Virus record (IMG/VR): IMGVR_UViG_3300020185_000024
Span: 26,667-90,666 of that record
DNA length: 64,000 nt
Direction: 5' to 3' (one strand)
From: a virus
Position numbers and translations under genes: made by a program. Under the pieces are notes generated by a model. It saw only the letters and a program-made list of their open reading frames with translations, had not been told where the DNA came from and searched no databases. Shown in pieces: positions 17,576 to 26,997 of the stretch. Within the stretch, counting starts at the first letter, position 1. Each line of letters opens with the position of its first letter.

Positions 17576-18313
17576 ATGGCATCTACTATTACCACAAGTT
17601 CGGATACTTTTTACGAAAATATAAATGCTCCAGGAGTTGTTGACTTTACTAGAAATATAACCATAAGTATTAACGGATCAGCCACATTTAACGCTTCTAA
17701 AGCAGCTAGTAATTTATATGCAACTAATGTTCCTTTAGGTTGGACATTAGCAGCGAGTGCTGGAAGCAATGTAACTAAAGAAATACTTGTAACTTTTTCT
17801 GGCACTGCAAATGATCACGATGCTGCAGACAGTATTTCTAATTTAGGATTATATCTTCCTTTAACAGGAAGCAATGGACCTACTTACACTGTTCAAGATG
17901 GCTTAGATGATTGGGAAAAAACAGACTTTAATGTAATATTTTATGGAGGAGCAGCCCCAGATCCAGACCCAGACCCAGATCCAGATCCAGATCCAGATCC
18001 AGATCCAGATCCTCCAGTCGAAATTATTGAAAATTTTGTTAGTAAATTTAAAACTTATGTATTAGATTTGCAATGTAAGCATGCTTCTTTAGGAGAAAAA
18101 ATAAGTAAAGGATATCATTATGGTAAATTCTGCGAAAACAAAAATAAAGACTTTATACAATTAAGTTACATAATAGATATACTTTCTAGACATAATTCTA
18201 GATTAGAAGAACTCAATAAAGAATTAGACAGTACTTTTGATCATTATTGCTTAAAAGATACTGAATTACTTAAACTAGTAGATTACGCATACTACACAAT
18301 TAAAAAATACTAA
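17576..18313 (+). CDS. surface protein with Asp-Pro repeat hinge, 245 aa
   Basis: N-terminal ~125 residues form a beta domain (RNITISINGSATFNASKAA, LGLYLPLTGSNGPTY). Nine Pro-Asp repeats follow (residues about 128-145), then an all-helical C-terminal domain with three cysteines (LQCKHASLG, KFCENKN, HYCLKD). The PD tract is a stiff, extended hinge joining a distal and a proximal domain. The helical part resembles the helical tail of the upstream cysteine-rich protein in general character. It shares its last base with the next gene. Confidence 0.6.
   Translation: MASTITTSSDTFYENINAPGVVDFTRNITISINGSATFNASKAASNLYATNVPLGWTLAASAGSNVTKEILVTFSGTANDHDAADSISNLGLYLPLTGSNGPTYTVQDGLDDWEKTDFNVIFYGGAAPDPDPDPDPDPDPDPDPDPPVEIIENFVSKFKTYVLDLQCKHASLGEKISKGYHYGKFCENKNKDFIQLSYIIDILSRHNSRLEELNKELDSTFDHYCLKDTELLKLVDYAYYTIKKY
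17957..18010 (+). repeat. nine tandem 6-bp units (CCAGAT / CCAGAC) coding Pro-Asp
   Basis: Fifty-four bases consist of nine consecutive hexamers, seven CCAGAT and two CCAGAC, in frame with the 245-aa protein. The unit is a multiple of three, so slippage would change the hinge length without shifting frame. The near-perfect DNA-level identity suggests recent expansion. Confidence 0.9.
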
Positions 18314-19509
18314 TGTCAGGAACTAGAATAATATCTAATATAGAAGCTTTAAAAGAAATAACTAAAGCAGAAACCCTTGATTTAGTAATCATAGGTAAAA
18401 GAAGTACTTCTAATACAGATGGTAAAAAGTATGATCCTAAGTCCATAACTATAGAAAAGTTTATGGAGCTTGTTAATTCAGGCACTAACATACTATTAGA
18501 TGAAGATGATTTTGCTTCTGACTCTAATTCTAAAGCACCAACTCAACAATCAACTAAAGCTTATATAGCATCACAATTAGCGTCTGGAGGATTTACTCTT
18601 TTAGATGATGATACTATGTCAGCAGCGTCGAGAACCCAAGCAGCCACTCAAGGTTCGATAAAAGTATACATTGATAACAGTGTAACTTTTACGAATCCTG
18701 TAGGAGAAACTACTGTTAGAAACACATTTGGAGATATTAAATCTGGAGTAACTAATATAAACGGATTAACCTATCAAGAAATATTTGAAAATATGTTTTT
18801 TCCTTATTCCTTACCTTCATTCTCTAGTTTTACTTTAAATGGAATAAGTACTGTTCAAGAAATAGGAGCAAGCATAGGTCAAAATCAAACATTTACTTGG
18901 GGATACAATAACTCAGGAAATATAAGTACTGCTTCTAATGCTATAGCACTATCTAATTATATAGGAACTTATTTACCAGCAACTTTTGGCGTACCTAAAA
19001 CTACTACTAGTCAAGCAGTTAGTTTTAATAGCGTCATAACTTCAAGTACTCCTGGAGATACTGTAGGTTTTACAGTAACAGGACTAAACACTAAAAACAC
19101 TACATTTAGTAGAAATTATGTTATGGGATTTTATGGAAGAGTTATATGGGGTACTCACGCAAGCCCAGTAATAAATACTGGTCAAGCTGCAGCTTTAACA
19201 GCTAGTCAAAATGACTTAACTAAAAATATGACTAACTCTACTGGTAATGACATAGTAGGAAGTCGATTAACTTTTAATCCTTCAGGTTCTGAATACAGTT
19301 ATTTACTGATACCTACAGGAGTTCAAATGCCAAACGATATTAGAAATTCTACTTTATCTAGTATAGCTAATAGCTTTGACATGTATCAAAATTTATCTGG
19401 ACAAACAGATATAGTTATAAACACAGCAACAGGAATTAATGTTACTTATAAAGTATTTAGAAGTCAAAATGCTTCTAGTGGAGCAAGCACCTGTATAATA
19501 TCTAACTAA
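18313..19509 (+). CDS. fibre or appendage protein, 398 aa
   Basis: N-terminal ~55 residues are a compact helical/strand attachment part (LDLVIIGKRSTSNTDGKKYD). Then come two copies of a Leu-Leu-Asp-Asp-Asp unit followed by a Ser/Thr/Gln/Ala stretch (ILLDEDDFASDS, APTQQSTKAYIAS and TLLDDDTMSAAS, AATQGSIKVYIDN), a repeat common in phage tail fibres. The remaining 250 residues are Ser/Thr/Asn-rich beta structure. No enzyme motif. It overlaps the gene on either side by one base. Confidence 0.6.
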   Translation: MSGTRIISNIEALKEITKAETLDLVIIGKRSTSNTDGKKYDPKSITIEKFMELVNSGTNILLDEDDFASDSNSKAPTQQSTKAYIASQLASGGFTLLDDDTMSAASRTQAATQGSIKVYIDNSVTFTNPVGETTVRNTFGDIKSGVTNINGLTYQEIFENMFFPYSLPSFSSFTLNGISTVQEIGASIGQNQTFTWGYNNSGNISTASNAIALSNYIGTYLPATFGVPKTTTSQAVSFNSVITSSTPGDTVGFTVTGLNTKNTTFSRNYVMGFYGRVIWGTHASPVINTGQAAALTASQNDLTKNMTNSTGNDIVGSRLTFNPSGSEYSYLLIPTGVQMPNDIRNSTLSSIANSFDMYQNLSGQTDIVINTATGINVTYKVFRSQNASSGASTCIISN

Positions 19510-21071
19510 TGGGAATTAAAATAACATCAAATTTTGAAAGAAACGCTTCTAGCGACACTTATTCTTTAATGGATATTCTTACAGTAAAAGGAGGATTCTC
19601 TTCTTTTGCTAATATGGCAACATTAAACAGTGGATTACCTTTACCTGTTAGAACAGATAATATGGTAGTCTATACAGCAGACAATCAAAGCTTTTATGAA
19701 TTAACTACTAATCCTAGTACAGATGTGACTACTCCTTCAGATTGGACTATCTTAACTGTAGGAGTCTCTGGAGGAGTAACTATAAAAGGAACTGTATGGA
19801 ATGCTTCAGCTAACACTGGTCCAATACTAAATGACAATTCAGGAACTGACGGAGACTTTTATATATGCGGAACTGCAGGAACAGTTAGCGACCCTAATAT
19901 AGCAGTAGCTAACGGAGAAACTTTTATAGTAGGAGACTGGATTATATTTGATGGAACTAACTGGAGAAGGTTAGTTCAATCAGGAAATGCAGGAGATTGG
20001 AATACTTTAGCAAATAAACCAGCTACTTTTCCTCCTGATGTTCATATTCATACAATTGCAGACTTAGATGCAGCAGCACAAGCATTAATCAATGGAAAAG
20101 AAGATCTTACAAATAAAGTTCAAACTTTAACTGATGTAAATGCTAATAAGACTTCTACATCTATGTATCCTTCATTAAATGCTTTAGTAGATTATATAGC
20201 TCAAGAAATTACTGCAGCAGGAACTGGTGGCGGTGGAACTACAGATCATAATCTTCTTACTACCTTACAAGGAGGAAATACTAACGAATATTATCATTTT
20301 GACGCTAGTCAGCATAGCAAATTACTTGCTTTGATATACACAGCACCTACAATTAGATTTAATGGCTCTACGGCTCTTAAATTAACTTCTACTGTAGAAA
20401 CAGGAAATAATATTACAACAGCTGCTTCAAGTACTTTAATTACTACCACATTTACAGAATTAGCTAATATTACACCTGCTACTACTTGGGAAAAGAAAGA
20501 AACTCAGACAGGATCTTTTGGTGCAACTAGTACAACAGCTCCTACATTTACTTCAGCTTATAGCGGAGTACCTGGAAATGGTATAACTAAAGTTTCTGAA
20601 GGGAGGATATATGAAGTCACTTCTTCAGGTTCAGGCAATGCTTTAGTAAGTCCAACAGTTTACACTTATGTTCAAACTATGTATAGAGTATATTATTTTA
20701 TGGCAGATAGTACTACAGATTTTACAGATCCTGGAAACACTGTCGCATTGCAGAATTTTTTAAATACTGCTAAAGGAAATGCTAATGTTCCTAATCAAGT
20801 ATATCATGAACTTAGGTCTGCCAAGAAAACAGGCAAAGTAACATTCACAGAACCAGGAACAGGTGCTGTACATATATATACAGTACATCCAGACGCTTAC
20901 GGAACTCAAGTATTTGATAATGCTACATTTCCTGGAAATAATTATACTACAGTAAGTTCTACATTCAGTTATAATAATAATGGAACTACTACTACATATA
21001 GAATAACTAGACTTAGTGGAACTAGTGCTCCATTAGCTATTAACGGAAGCATAGAAATAAACTTTAAATAA
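19509..21071 (+). CDS. fibre or appendage protein, 520 aa
   Basis: The N-terminal segment (MGIKITSNFERNASSDTYSL, then ILTVKGGF) resembles the start of the next fibre gene, which has EIKGGLHYIKHIGDL, so both may use a related attachment fold. Residues about 30-160 form a small beta domain with DGDFYICGTAG and DWIIFDGTNWRRL. The rest is beta-rich, with an HNLLTTLQGG / YYHFDASQHSKLL segment common in phage fibres, and a distal domain. No catalytic motif is visible. Likely receptor-binding apparatus. Confidence 0.6.
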   Translation: MGIKITSNFERNASSDTYSLMDILTVKGGFSSFANMATLNSGLPLPVRTDNMVVYTADNQSFYELTTNPSTDVTTPSDWTILTVGVSGGVTIKGTVWNASANTGPILNDNSGTDGDFYICGTAGTVSDPNIAVANGETFIVGDWIIFDGTNWRRLVQSGNAGDWNTLANKPATFPPDVHIHTIADLDAAAQALINGKEDLTNKVQTLTDVNANKTSTSMYPSLNALVDYIAQEITAAGTGGGGTTDHNLLTTLQGGNTNEYYHFDASQHSKLLALIYTAPTIRFNGSTALKLTSTVETGNNITTAASSTLITTTFTELANITPATTWEKKETQTGSFGATSTTAPTFTSAYSGVPGNGITKVSEGRIYEVTSSGSGNALVSPTVYTYVQTMYRVYYFMADSTTDFTDPGNTVALQNFLNTAKGNANVPNQVYHELRSAKKTGKVTFTEPGTGAVHIYTVHPDAYGTQVFDNATFPGNNYTTVSSTFSYNNNGTTTTYRITRLSGTSAPLAINGSIEINFK

Positions 21072-23314
21072 TGGCATATCCAAACAAAACTACTGGAGCT
21101 AAACCTTCAGGTCAAATTAATTTACTTCAATCTTTACAAGTTGCTTCTTATGGTAATAATGTATCTTTATTAGACTCTAAAGAGATTAAAGGAGGACTTC
21201 ACTATATTAAGCATATTGGAGACTTAACTGATACAGATTGGGATGGTATAATGCCTTCTAGAAAGCAAGATGGTATGATGGCTTATGTTCATTATGAGAA
21301 TGATGGAACCACTCTTAGAGATAAATACTATAAGCTTAAACCAGGAACTGCAGGAACTACAATTACTGATTGGGAAGAACTTTCATTTGGTGGAAGTACT
21401 CTAGTTATTAACAATATACAAACTGTAGCTGATATTGCAGCAAGAGATGCTTTAACTGGAATGGTTAATGGAGATGTAACTCATGTTACAGATGCTTCTG
21501 CAGATGCAGCAGTACCTAGTGGTGGAGCTTCTTATATATACGATGGTTCTACTTGGACTAGAATATTAGGAGCAAATGGTATTAATCCATCAGATGTAGC
21601 TTCAAATACTGCAGCCAGACATCAAAAAAACGAAGATACAGCTCTAGATGCTTCTGGATTGAATATAACTGCCAGTTTAATTAATACTCATATTAATGAT
21701 ATTAATCAACATGCTCCTATTAATGATTTAGCAGGACTTACTAATACTAATGAATTATGGTCAGCAGATAAAATACAAACAGAGTTAAATGTAATTATAG
21801 CAGATACAAATGCTAACAGTTCAGATGTCGCCACTTTATCTGCAGCATTATCTAATAAGGTAGACAAAATCACAGGATACTCTTTAATAGAAGATGCTGA
21901 AAAAACTAAAATACATACTAGAAATAAAGATACAGCAATTAAAGTATCCGACTTTCCAGACTTAGATGGAAGTGGAGCAGCTATAACAAACATACCTGAA
22001 CTAAGACAAGTATTTTCTGCCAATTTAGATATAGGAACTATTGTAACTTATGTAGATGCTTCAACAGATAAAGAAGTCAAATATATACTTACTGCTAATA
22101 ATTCTACAGATAATGGAGGATCTACAATAAGACCTGTAGATTATGCTACCTCTACTAATGAAAAAGTATGGGAAGTAATAGGATTAGGAATATATGGTAT
22201 TAATGATATTGCAGATGTAGATGTTTCTGGCATAGGAGTAGGAAATATTTTAGTATGGAACGGTACTGAATTTGTAATAGGCGGTGGATTTAGTGTAACA
22301 GACATAGATGATTTATCAGATGTAGATACTACAACTACAACTCCTAATACTGGAGAATTTCTTAAATGGGACGGTAGTAACTGGGTTCCTGCTATAATAC
22401 CTACTATAAATGCTATAGATGATATAGGAGATGTTGACACTACTTCTGCTGTACCTAGCGTTGGTGAATTTCTTAAGTGGGACGGAACTAATTGGGTACC
22501 TGCTGCAATAATAGAAGCTAGCGGAAGTGTTGACGAACACAGCGATGTAGACACTACTACTTCTGCACCAACTACAGGGGAATTTCTTAAATGGAATGGT
22601 AGCAATTGGATACCTGCGGCAATAGTAGAGGCTAATGGTACTATTGACAGTCATAGTGATGTAGATTTATCTACTCCTCCTGGAAATGGTCAAATATTAT
22701 TATATAATTCTAGTACTGGAAAATGGTTGCCAAGTCCTGTTCCTTTTACTATTACTGAAATTAGTGATTTAACAGATGTAGATACTAGTGGTGCAGTTTC
22801 TGGAGAATTTTTAAAATGGGATGGTATAAATTGGATACCTGATGCAATACCTACTATCAACACTATAAATGATATTGGAGATGCAACTATTACAGCAGCT
22901 ACTACTGGAGATATTATTCAATGGAATGGTTCTGCTTGGGTTAATATACCTTTACCTTCTAGTAATCCTACTAGTGTTGTAGCATCTGCTGTACTAAGCA
23001 CATTTGTAGTAAGTAGTCACACAACATTTGATTTAAGTGGTGCTAATCTTGCTCATAAAGTTATTGAAGTAAATATGGACGAAGCTTTTAGTGGAAACTT
23101 AACATTTACTAATGGAGTTAAAGGTACTAAGTATACTATAAGATTAACTACGGCTACTACAGCTTTTTCTCCTACAATAAATTTAGCAGCTACAACAAAA
23201 GTAAGAAGTGCTACAGCTTTAATTGCTCCTAACAATAGTGATTGGACACATGAATATCATGTAGAGTTTGACGGTACTAACTATTGGGTAACACCAGAAT
23301 ATGACCAAAACTAA
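21071..23314 (+). CDS. tail fibre with W-(D/N)-G-x-x-W repeats, 747 aa
   Basis: N-terminal attachment part, then a small domain with SYIYDGSTWTRILGANG, then a repeat region (residues about 380-630) with about seven copies of a unit centred on GEFLKWDGSNWVP and linked by IxDIxDVDTT segments. The final ~110 residues form a beta-rich tip domain (VIEVNMDEAFSGNLTFTNG). Such repeats are well known in phage fibres and build long extended rods. It lies between two other fibre genes with one-base overlaps. Confidence 0.65.
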   Translation: MAYPNKTTGAKPSGQINLLQSLQVASYGNNVSLLDSKEIKGGLHYIKHIGDLTDTDWDGIMPSRKQDGMMAYVHYENDGTTLRDKYYKLKPGTAGTTITDWEELSFGGSTLVINNIQTVADIAARDALTGMVNGDVTHVTDASADAAVPSGGASYIYDGSTWTRILGANGINPSDVASNTAARHQKNEDTALDASGLNITASLINTHINDINQHAPINDLAGLTNTNELWSADKIQTELNVIIADTNANSSDVATLSAALSNKVDKITGYSLIEDAEKTKIHTRNKDTAIKVSDFPDLDGSGAAITNIPELRQVFSANLDIGTIVTYVDASTDKEVKYILTANNSTDNGGSTIRPVDYATSTNEKVWEVIGLGIYGINDIADVDVSGIGVGNILVWNGTEFVIGGGFSVTDIDDLSDVDTTTTTPNTGEFLKWDGSNWVPAIIPTINAIDDIGDVDTTSAVPSVGEFLKWDGTNWVPAAIIEASGSVDEHSDVDTTTSAPTTGEFLKWNGSNWIPAAIVEANGTIDSHSDVDLSTPPGNGQILLYNSSTGKWLPSPVPFTITEISDLTDVDTSGAVSGEFLKWDGINWIPDAIPTINTINDIGDATITAATTGDIIQWNGSAWVNIPLPSSNPTSVVASAVLSTFVVSSHTTFDLSGANLAHKVIEVNMDEAFSGNLTFTNGVKGTKYTIRLTTATTAFSPTINLAATTKVRSATALIAPNNSDWTHEYHVEFDGTNYWVTPEYDQN
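22204..22950 (+). repeat. about seven degenerate in-frame repeats, FLKWDGxNW units
   Basis: The coding repeats are spaced by roughly 40-45 codons and contain ILVWNGTEF, FLKWDGSNWVP, FLKWDGTNWVP, FLKWNGSNWIP, LLYNSSTGKWLP, FLKWDGINWIP and IIQWNGSAWVN. The copies near 22360-22620 are more alike than the outer ones. Spurious long frames on the opposite strand arise from this periodicity. Confidence 0.75.
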
Positions 23315-25839
23315 TGGTAGAAAAAGCACCTATATATAAAGCACCTAATGGCGCAAAAGTTATTCAACATGTTGGCTCTATTTATGGAGATACTTTGTTA
23401 GATGACATTACTGTACCTAGTCAAAATGGTAGAGTAGTACAACCTGGAAGGTGTGTAAAGGGAGATGTAGGTAATGCTACTGATATTCAAATAAATCTTT
23501 CTAGCTCTACAACAGATGCTATTTGGATAGGCGAAATCTATCAAAAAGTTGTATTTTTTGCAGACTCATCTCAGACTCACAACTATATACTTAATATAGA
23601 GTCATCTGCCAGTGCACCCGCTAGAGTTTACTATAGAGGTACTGACGGAGTAATGGCATGTAGAGTTCTTGGTGTTACAAAAAGTATAAGTGACACAGTC
23701 AATTTAGATGAATGGAACACTTTTGAATTTTGGTTTAGTAATACAGAAGCTATTGTTGTGATAAATAGTGGAACTCCAGAAGTAATAGGTACTCATACCA
23801 CTACAGCTAATTATAATTTTCATATTTTTAATAATACTTTATTAGCTTATAAAAGTAACTACACTCCTGCTAAAGTATCAGAATACTTAGTTAGGAATGT
23901 AACATTAGGCATAGATTTAATTCATTGGGTTTTTGATGAAGGGAATGGAGATACTATACATAGTATTGTAGATAATGGATTAGGAACAAATGATGTAACT
24001 GGAACTATAATGAATAGGCAATCCGATACTTGGGTAGAAGATGGAACTATATCTAGTAGTTATGTTAATGATAATGGTTATACGGATAATCTAGGAATAA
24101 TAGTCCCTGCTGCTTTAAATTCAAGTACGCTAGATGCTTTAGGGAATACTCTTGAATATTCTGGCAAAACTTCTTATACGCCTAAAATAGTTAATCAACC
24201 TTGTTTAACTTCTGATGGTACACAAACATTATCATTTACAAATTTAACAGGTATAAACATAGTTTCTTATGAGGGAACTTCTATTGCTAGTAAAAGTGGA
24301 AATACAATTACACTAACTCCTGGTACAATATATAATTTAATTTTAGATGATGGTACTCTACTACCTTTACAAGAAAGTGATGGACGCACAGCTTATGCAA
24401 TAGGTGGTACAGCAGGAAATGCAACTATTATTAATTACTTAGCTACTAATTGGACAGATAACACGCAAGATAGTTATGCTAGAAATGCTTTATTAGGCTA
24501 TAATAATATGTCTTCTTCTGGTAAACTATTTACTGATTTTACAAATGATTTAGGAGGTGTAGATTACGCTAGTGGTAGTGCTTTAACTCTTTCGCATGAC
24601 GTTATAAATGGACTACTTAGATTAGAAAATTCAGATGTTAATTCTTATTTATATTTAAAGCCTAATAGTAGTATTGCTTCAAGTGGCCCGTCTAGGTGGG
24701 TATTTAAAATTAAATTTACAACTGGTAGAGGGAATGGTAGTTTTAAATTACTTGCTGCAAATACTAGCTCTTACGCAATAACATTAAATTATACAGATGG
24801 GGTTTGGATGGAGTTTGATATTAATCCCCCATTTACTTATATAAATACTACCCAATGGAGAATAGAGCCAGTAGGAGGGATGTTGGTTGGAGATGTAATT
24901 GAAATGGATTATTGGTATATTGCCAATATTGGTAAAGTTTCAGTAAAAACTTCAAATGTTTATGAAGATGCTTTAGGTAATACAGCTTCTCACCCTAATC
25001 CTGGAGGTAGAAAACTTTTAGAAGGAATAGATTTAAAACTTAATCCTAATAATGCTCCTGCTTTAGTTCAGGCAGGTATTACCGACACTACCATTATAGG
25101 AAGTGAATATGGTAAAAATAATAATATCATAAATGGTGAAAATATTTCAAGAGACATTATAGTATATGATAATCCTCCAGATTTTCCTAGAAATTACTGG
25201 GATGAATTTAGTTTTAAGGGTGGCTTAGTCTATCCAAATACATCAGGAACTTATACTAAAATGGCAACTAACTTCATTAATGGTTCTGATTGGTCATTTT
25301 CTGGTTGGTTTATTTTTTCTTCTATTTCGGGAGTACGTTTAATTGGAAGCAGTTTTGGTTCTTCATTTGTTTTTTTAACAAACGCTTCTATATTAAGAGT
25401 AAATCAAGCTGGAGCAAGTGACTTATCTTTTTCAGTATCTATTCCCTTAGACACTAAAGTTCATATTGGAATAAGTGTTATTGGATTACAAACTAAAGTT
25501 TATGTTAATTCAGTAGAAAGTTCTACTGGTGCTTTAACTGCCACAGATAGCGCTCAAAATTCTTTTGATAGATTTGGGGCAACGAATAGTGGAGTAGCTC
25601 AACAAATTAATGGAGTTCAATCTGAAACTGCTTTTTGGAATACTGGTTTATCCCAAGACGAGTTCAAATATCTTTTTAATAAAGGAAGAGGAAGGTACTC
25701 AAATAAAATAAAAGAAGGTAATCTTGTACATTGGTGGGATTTTAATAGCTTGAAAACACCTACAACTGTAGAAGATTTAAAAGGTATTAATACTTTAACT
25801 TTAAAATCTTTTCCTACTGAAAAAATAGTAAACTTTTAA
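23314..25839 (+). CDS. receptor-binding / adhesin protein with lectin-like domains, 841 aa
   Basis: Large, almost all-beta protein without a signal peptide. Residues about 65-230 and 630-800 look like concanavalin-type (LamG-like) sandwiches: strand motifs such as NTFEFWFSNTEAIVVINSG, and in the second SDWSFSGWFIFSS, VHIGISVIGLQTKVYVNS and FWNTGLSQDEFKYLFNKG. The lectin-like sandwich often binds sugar polymers on the host surface. The N-terminal 50 residues probably attach it to the particle. The middle contains Asn/Gly-rich beta repeats. Host-surface binding is inferred from fold pattern; no sugar specificity can be read. Confidence 0.6.
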   Translation: MVEKAPIYKAPNGAKVIQHVGSIYGDTLLDDITVPSQNGRVVQPGRCVKGDVGNATDIQINLSSSTTDAIWIGEIYQKVVFFADSSQTHNYILNIESSASAPARVYYRGTDGVMACRVLGVTKSISDTVNLDEWNTFEFWFSNTEAIVVINSGTPEVIGTHTTTANYNFHIFNNTLLAYKSNYTPAKVSEYLVRNVTLGIDLIHWVFDEGNGDTIHSIVDNGLGTNDVTGTIMNRQSDTWVEDGTISSSYVNDNGYTDNLGIIVPAALNSSTLDALGNTLEYSGKTSYTPKIVNQPCLTSDGTQTLSFTNLTGINIVSYEGTSIASKSGNTITLTPGTIYNLILDDGTLLPLQESDGRTAYAIGGTAGNATIINYLATNWTDNTQDSYARNALLGYNNMSSSGKLFTDFTNDLGGVDYASGSALTLSHDVINGLLRLENSDVNSYLYLKPNSSIASSGPSRWVFKIKFTTGRGNGSFKLLAANTSSYAITLNYTDGVWMEFDINPPFTYINTTQWRIEPVGGMLVGDVIEMDYWYIANIGKVSVKTSNVYEDALGNTASHPNPGGRKLLEGIDLKLNPNNAPALVQAGITDTTIIGSEYGKNNNIINGENISRDIIVYDNPPDFPRNYWDEFSFKGGLVYPNTSGTYTKMATNFINGSDWSFSGWFIFSSISGVRLIGSSFGSSFVFLTNASILRVNQAGASDLSFSVSIPLDTKVHIGISVIGLQTKVYVNSVESSTGALTATDSAQNSFDRFGATNSGVAQQINGVQSETAFWNTGLSQDEFKYLFNKGRGRYSNKIKEGNLVHWWDFNSLKTPTTVEDLKGINTLTLKSFPTEKIVNF

Positions 25840-25841
25840 CA

Positions 25842-26387
25842 ATGAAAGCAATAATACATACACAAAACATAGCATCTCTAATGACATCAGAGGTTGTGAA
25901 AGACCAACTTCTTTTTGGACTTATTCTTAATTTAATAGGGGCTCAGACTAATGGTGGTTTACCTAAAGAACATATTCCTGGAAAATTAGTATTTCCTAAC
26001 ATAGATAATAATGACTGCCCTTTAAGTTATTATAAAACATTTTATAATGAAGATAAAGTAACTATGAGCGAGTATCCTTTGTTCATATATGCTCCAATAG
26101 CATTTTTAGAAACAAATGTATTTACAGGTTTACCTAATGCTACTACATTTGATGAAAATGATAATGAAGTTTCAGTTAAATGGAAAGATTGGAGAGCTGA
26201 TGAACATTATACTCAACCTTTATATAAAAATGAAACTCATTGTATTATAAGCTGTCAGTCTTTTGGTAAATACTTAACAGAAGCTGAAGTAGCAAATATT
26301 ATTTCCAATGAAGAAAATTCTGGAATAGAGCTATTAGGAATAAACGAACTTAATGCTAAACTTAATTTATTTATAGAAGAAGAATGA
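25842..26387 (+). CDS. hypothetical protein, 181 aa, end of the fibre cluster
   Basis: Unrecognised, acidic, mixed alpha/beta protein rich in aromatic residues. Segments such as YPLFIYAPIAFLETNVFTGLP and CIISCQSFGKYLTEAEV are conspicuous. It has no signal peptide or membrane span. Because it follows the adhesin by 2 nt and overlaps the YiiX-like gene by 4 nt, it may be a fibre chaperone or a small tail component. That is positional only. Confidence 0.55.
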   Translation: MKAIIHTQNIASLMTSEVVKDQLLFGLILNLIGAQTNGGLPKEHIPGKLVFPNIDNNDCPLSYYKTFYNEDKVTMSEYPLFIYAPIAFLETNVFTGLPNATTFDENDNEVSVKWKDWRADEHYTQPLYKNETHCIISCQSFGKYLTEAEVANIISNEENSGIELLGINELNAKLNLFIEEE

Positions 26388-26884
26388 AACTATCAGAAAT
26401 AGAAAATAACATCCGACATGGAGACATCATATTAATAAGAAAGAACAGGTTCATAAGCAAAGCTATTTGTACTTGGACCAATTCTTTCTTTAGTCATGTA
26501 GGCGTAATAGTCAAACATGGAGATAAATGGTTTATAGTAGATTCTAATGAGAAAGGAGTAGATATAGATCCTTTGGTTCGCAGACTTGAAACTACAGAAG
26601 CAGTTAGCATATTGAGACCTAAAGCTTCAAAAGTTAAAATCAATAAAGCAGTTAAAGAACTAGAGAAGTTTACAGATACTAAAACTCCCTATGATTTTTT
26701 ATTGTTTTTAAGAATTGCTATAGAAACAGCTATAAAAGTGAAACTAAATTTTAACACTAAAGGTTTTACTTGTTCAGAGTTCTCAGCATTATATCTATCT
26801 TTGTTGTCTTTTAATCACGGGTTAAAAGAAAATTGTATACCTCAAGAGTTTGCAAAAGTATCACAACTTAAAAAAATAATATAA
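26384..26884 (+). CDS. YiiX-like NlpC/P60 superfamily protein, 166 aa
   Basis: Residues about 12-45 contain the GDIILIR strand and SHVGVIV with His38, and residues 127-133 contain FTCSEFS with Cys130, the His and Cys order of circularly permuted NlpC/P60 (YiiX, YebB) proteins. YDF near residue 103 may be the supporting residue. Members cleave peptide or acyl bonds near the envelope. Here it lies between adhesin and lysis genes, so it may act on host peptidoglycan or lipid. The catalytic pair is visible; the substrate is not. Confidence 0.7.
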   Translation: MKLSEIENNIRHGDIILIRKNRFISKAICTWTNSFFSHVGVIVKHGDKWFIVDSNEKGVDIDPLVRRLETTEAVSILRPKASKVKINKAVKELEKFTDTKTPYDFLLFLRIAIETAIKVKLNFNTKGFTCSEFSALYLSLLSFNHGLKENCIPQEFAKVSQLKKII

Positions 26885-26997
26885 TGAGTAGACTAAAAGA
26901 GCTAAAAGCAACAGAAAATGCTTATACTGATAGCAATTATATAGAAAGTAAAAATGATAAATATTACTTAAGTACCGCAAGAATTTTAAAACAATAA
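26884..26997 (+). CDS. hypothetical 37-residue protein
   Basis: Short frame starting at the ATG that overlaps the previous stop by one base (TAATG) and ending in a TAA that overlaps the next ATG in the same way. It begins MSRLKELKATENAY and ends LSTARILKQ. Soluble and basic. The double TAATG coupling is the evidence for translation. No family recognised. Confidence 0.5.
   Translation: MSRLKELKATENAYTDSNYIESKNDKYYLSTARILKQ

Noticed and set aside
17061-17582. 173-codon minus-strand frame opposite the collagen-like gene
   Set aside because: Antisense of Gly/Thr-rich coding sequence; no plausible domain and no promoter.
22141-22654. Long open frames on the minus strand opposite the 747-aa fibre gene
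   Set aside because: They mirror the in-frame W-D-G repeats and biased codon use of the + strand gene and have repeated Ser/Thr/Val content without family features.
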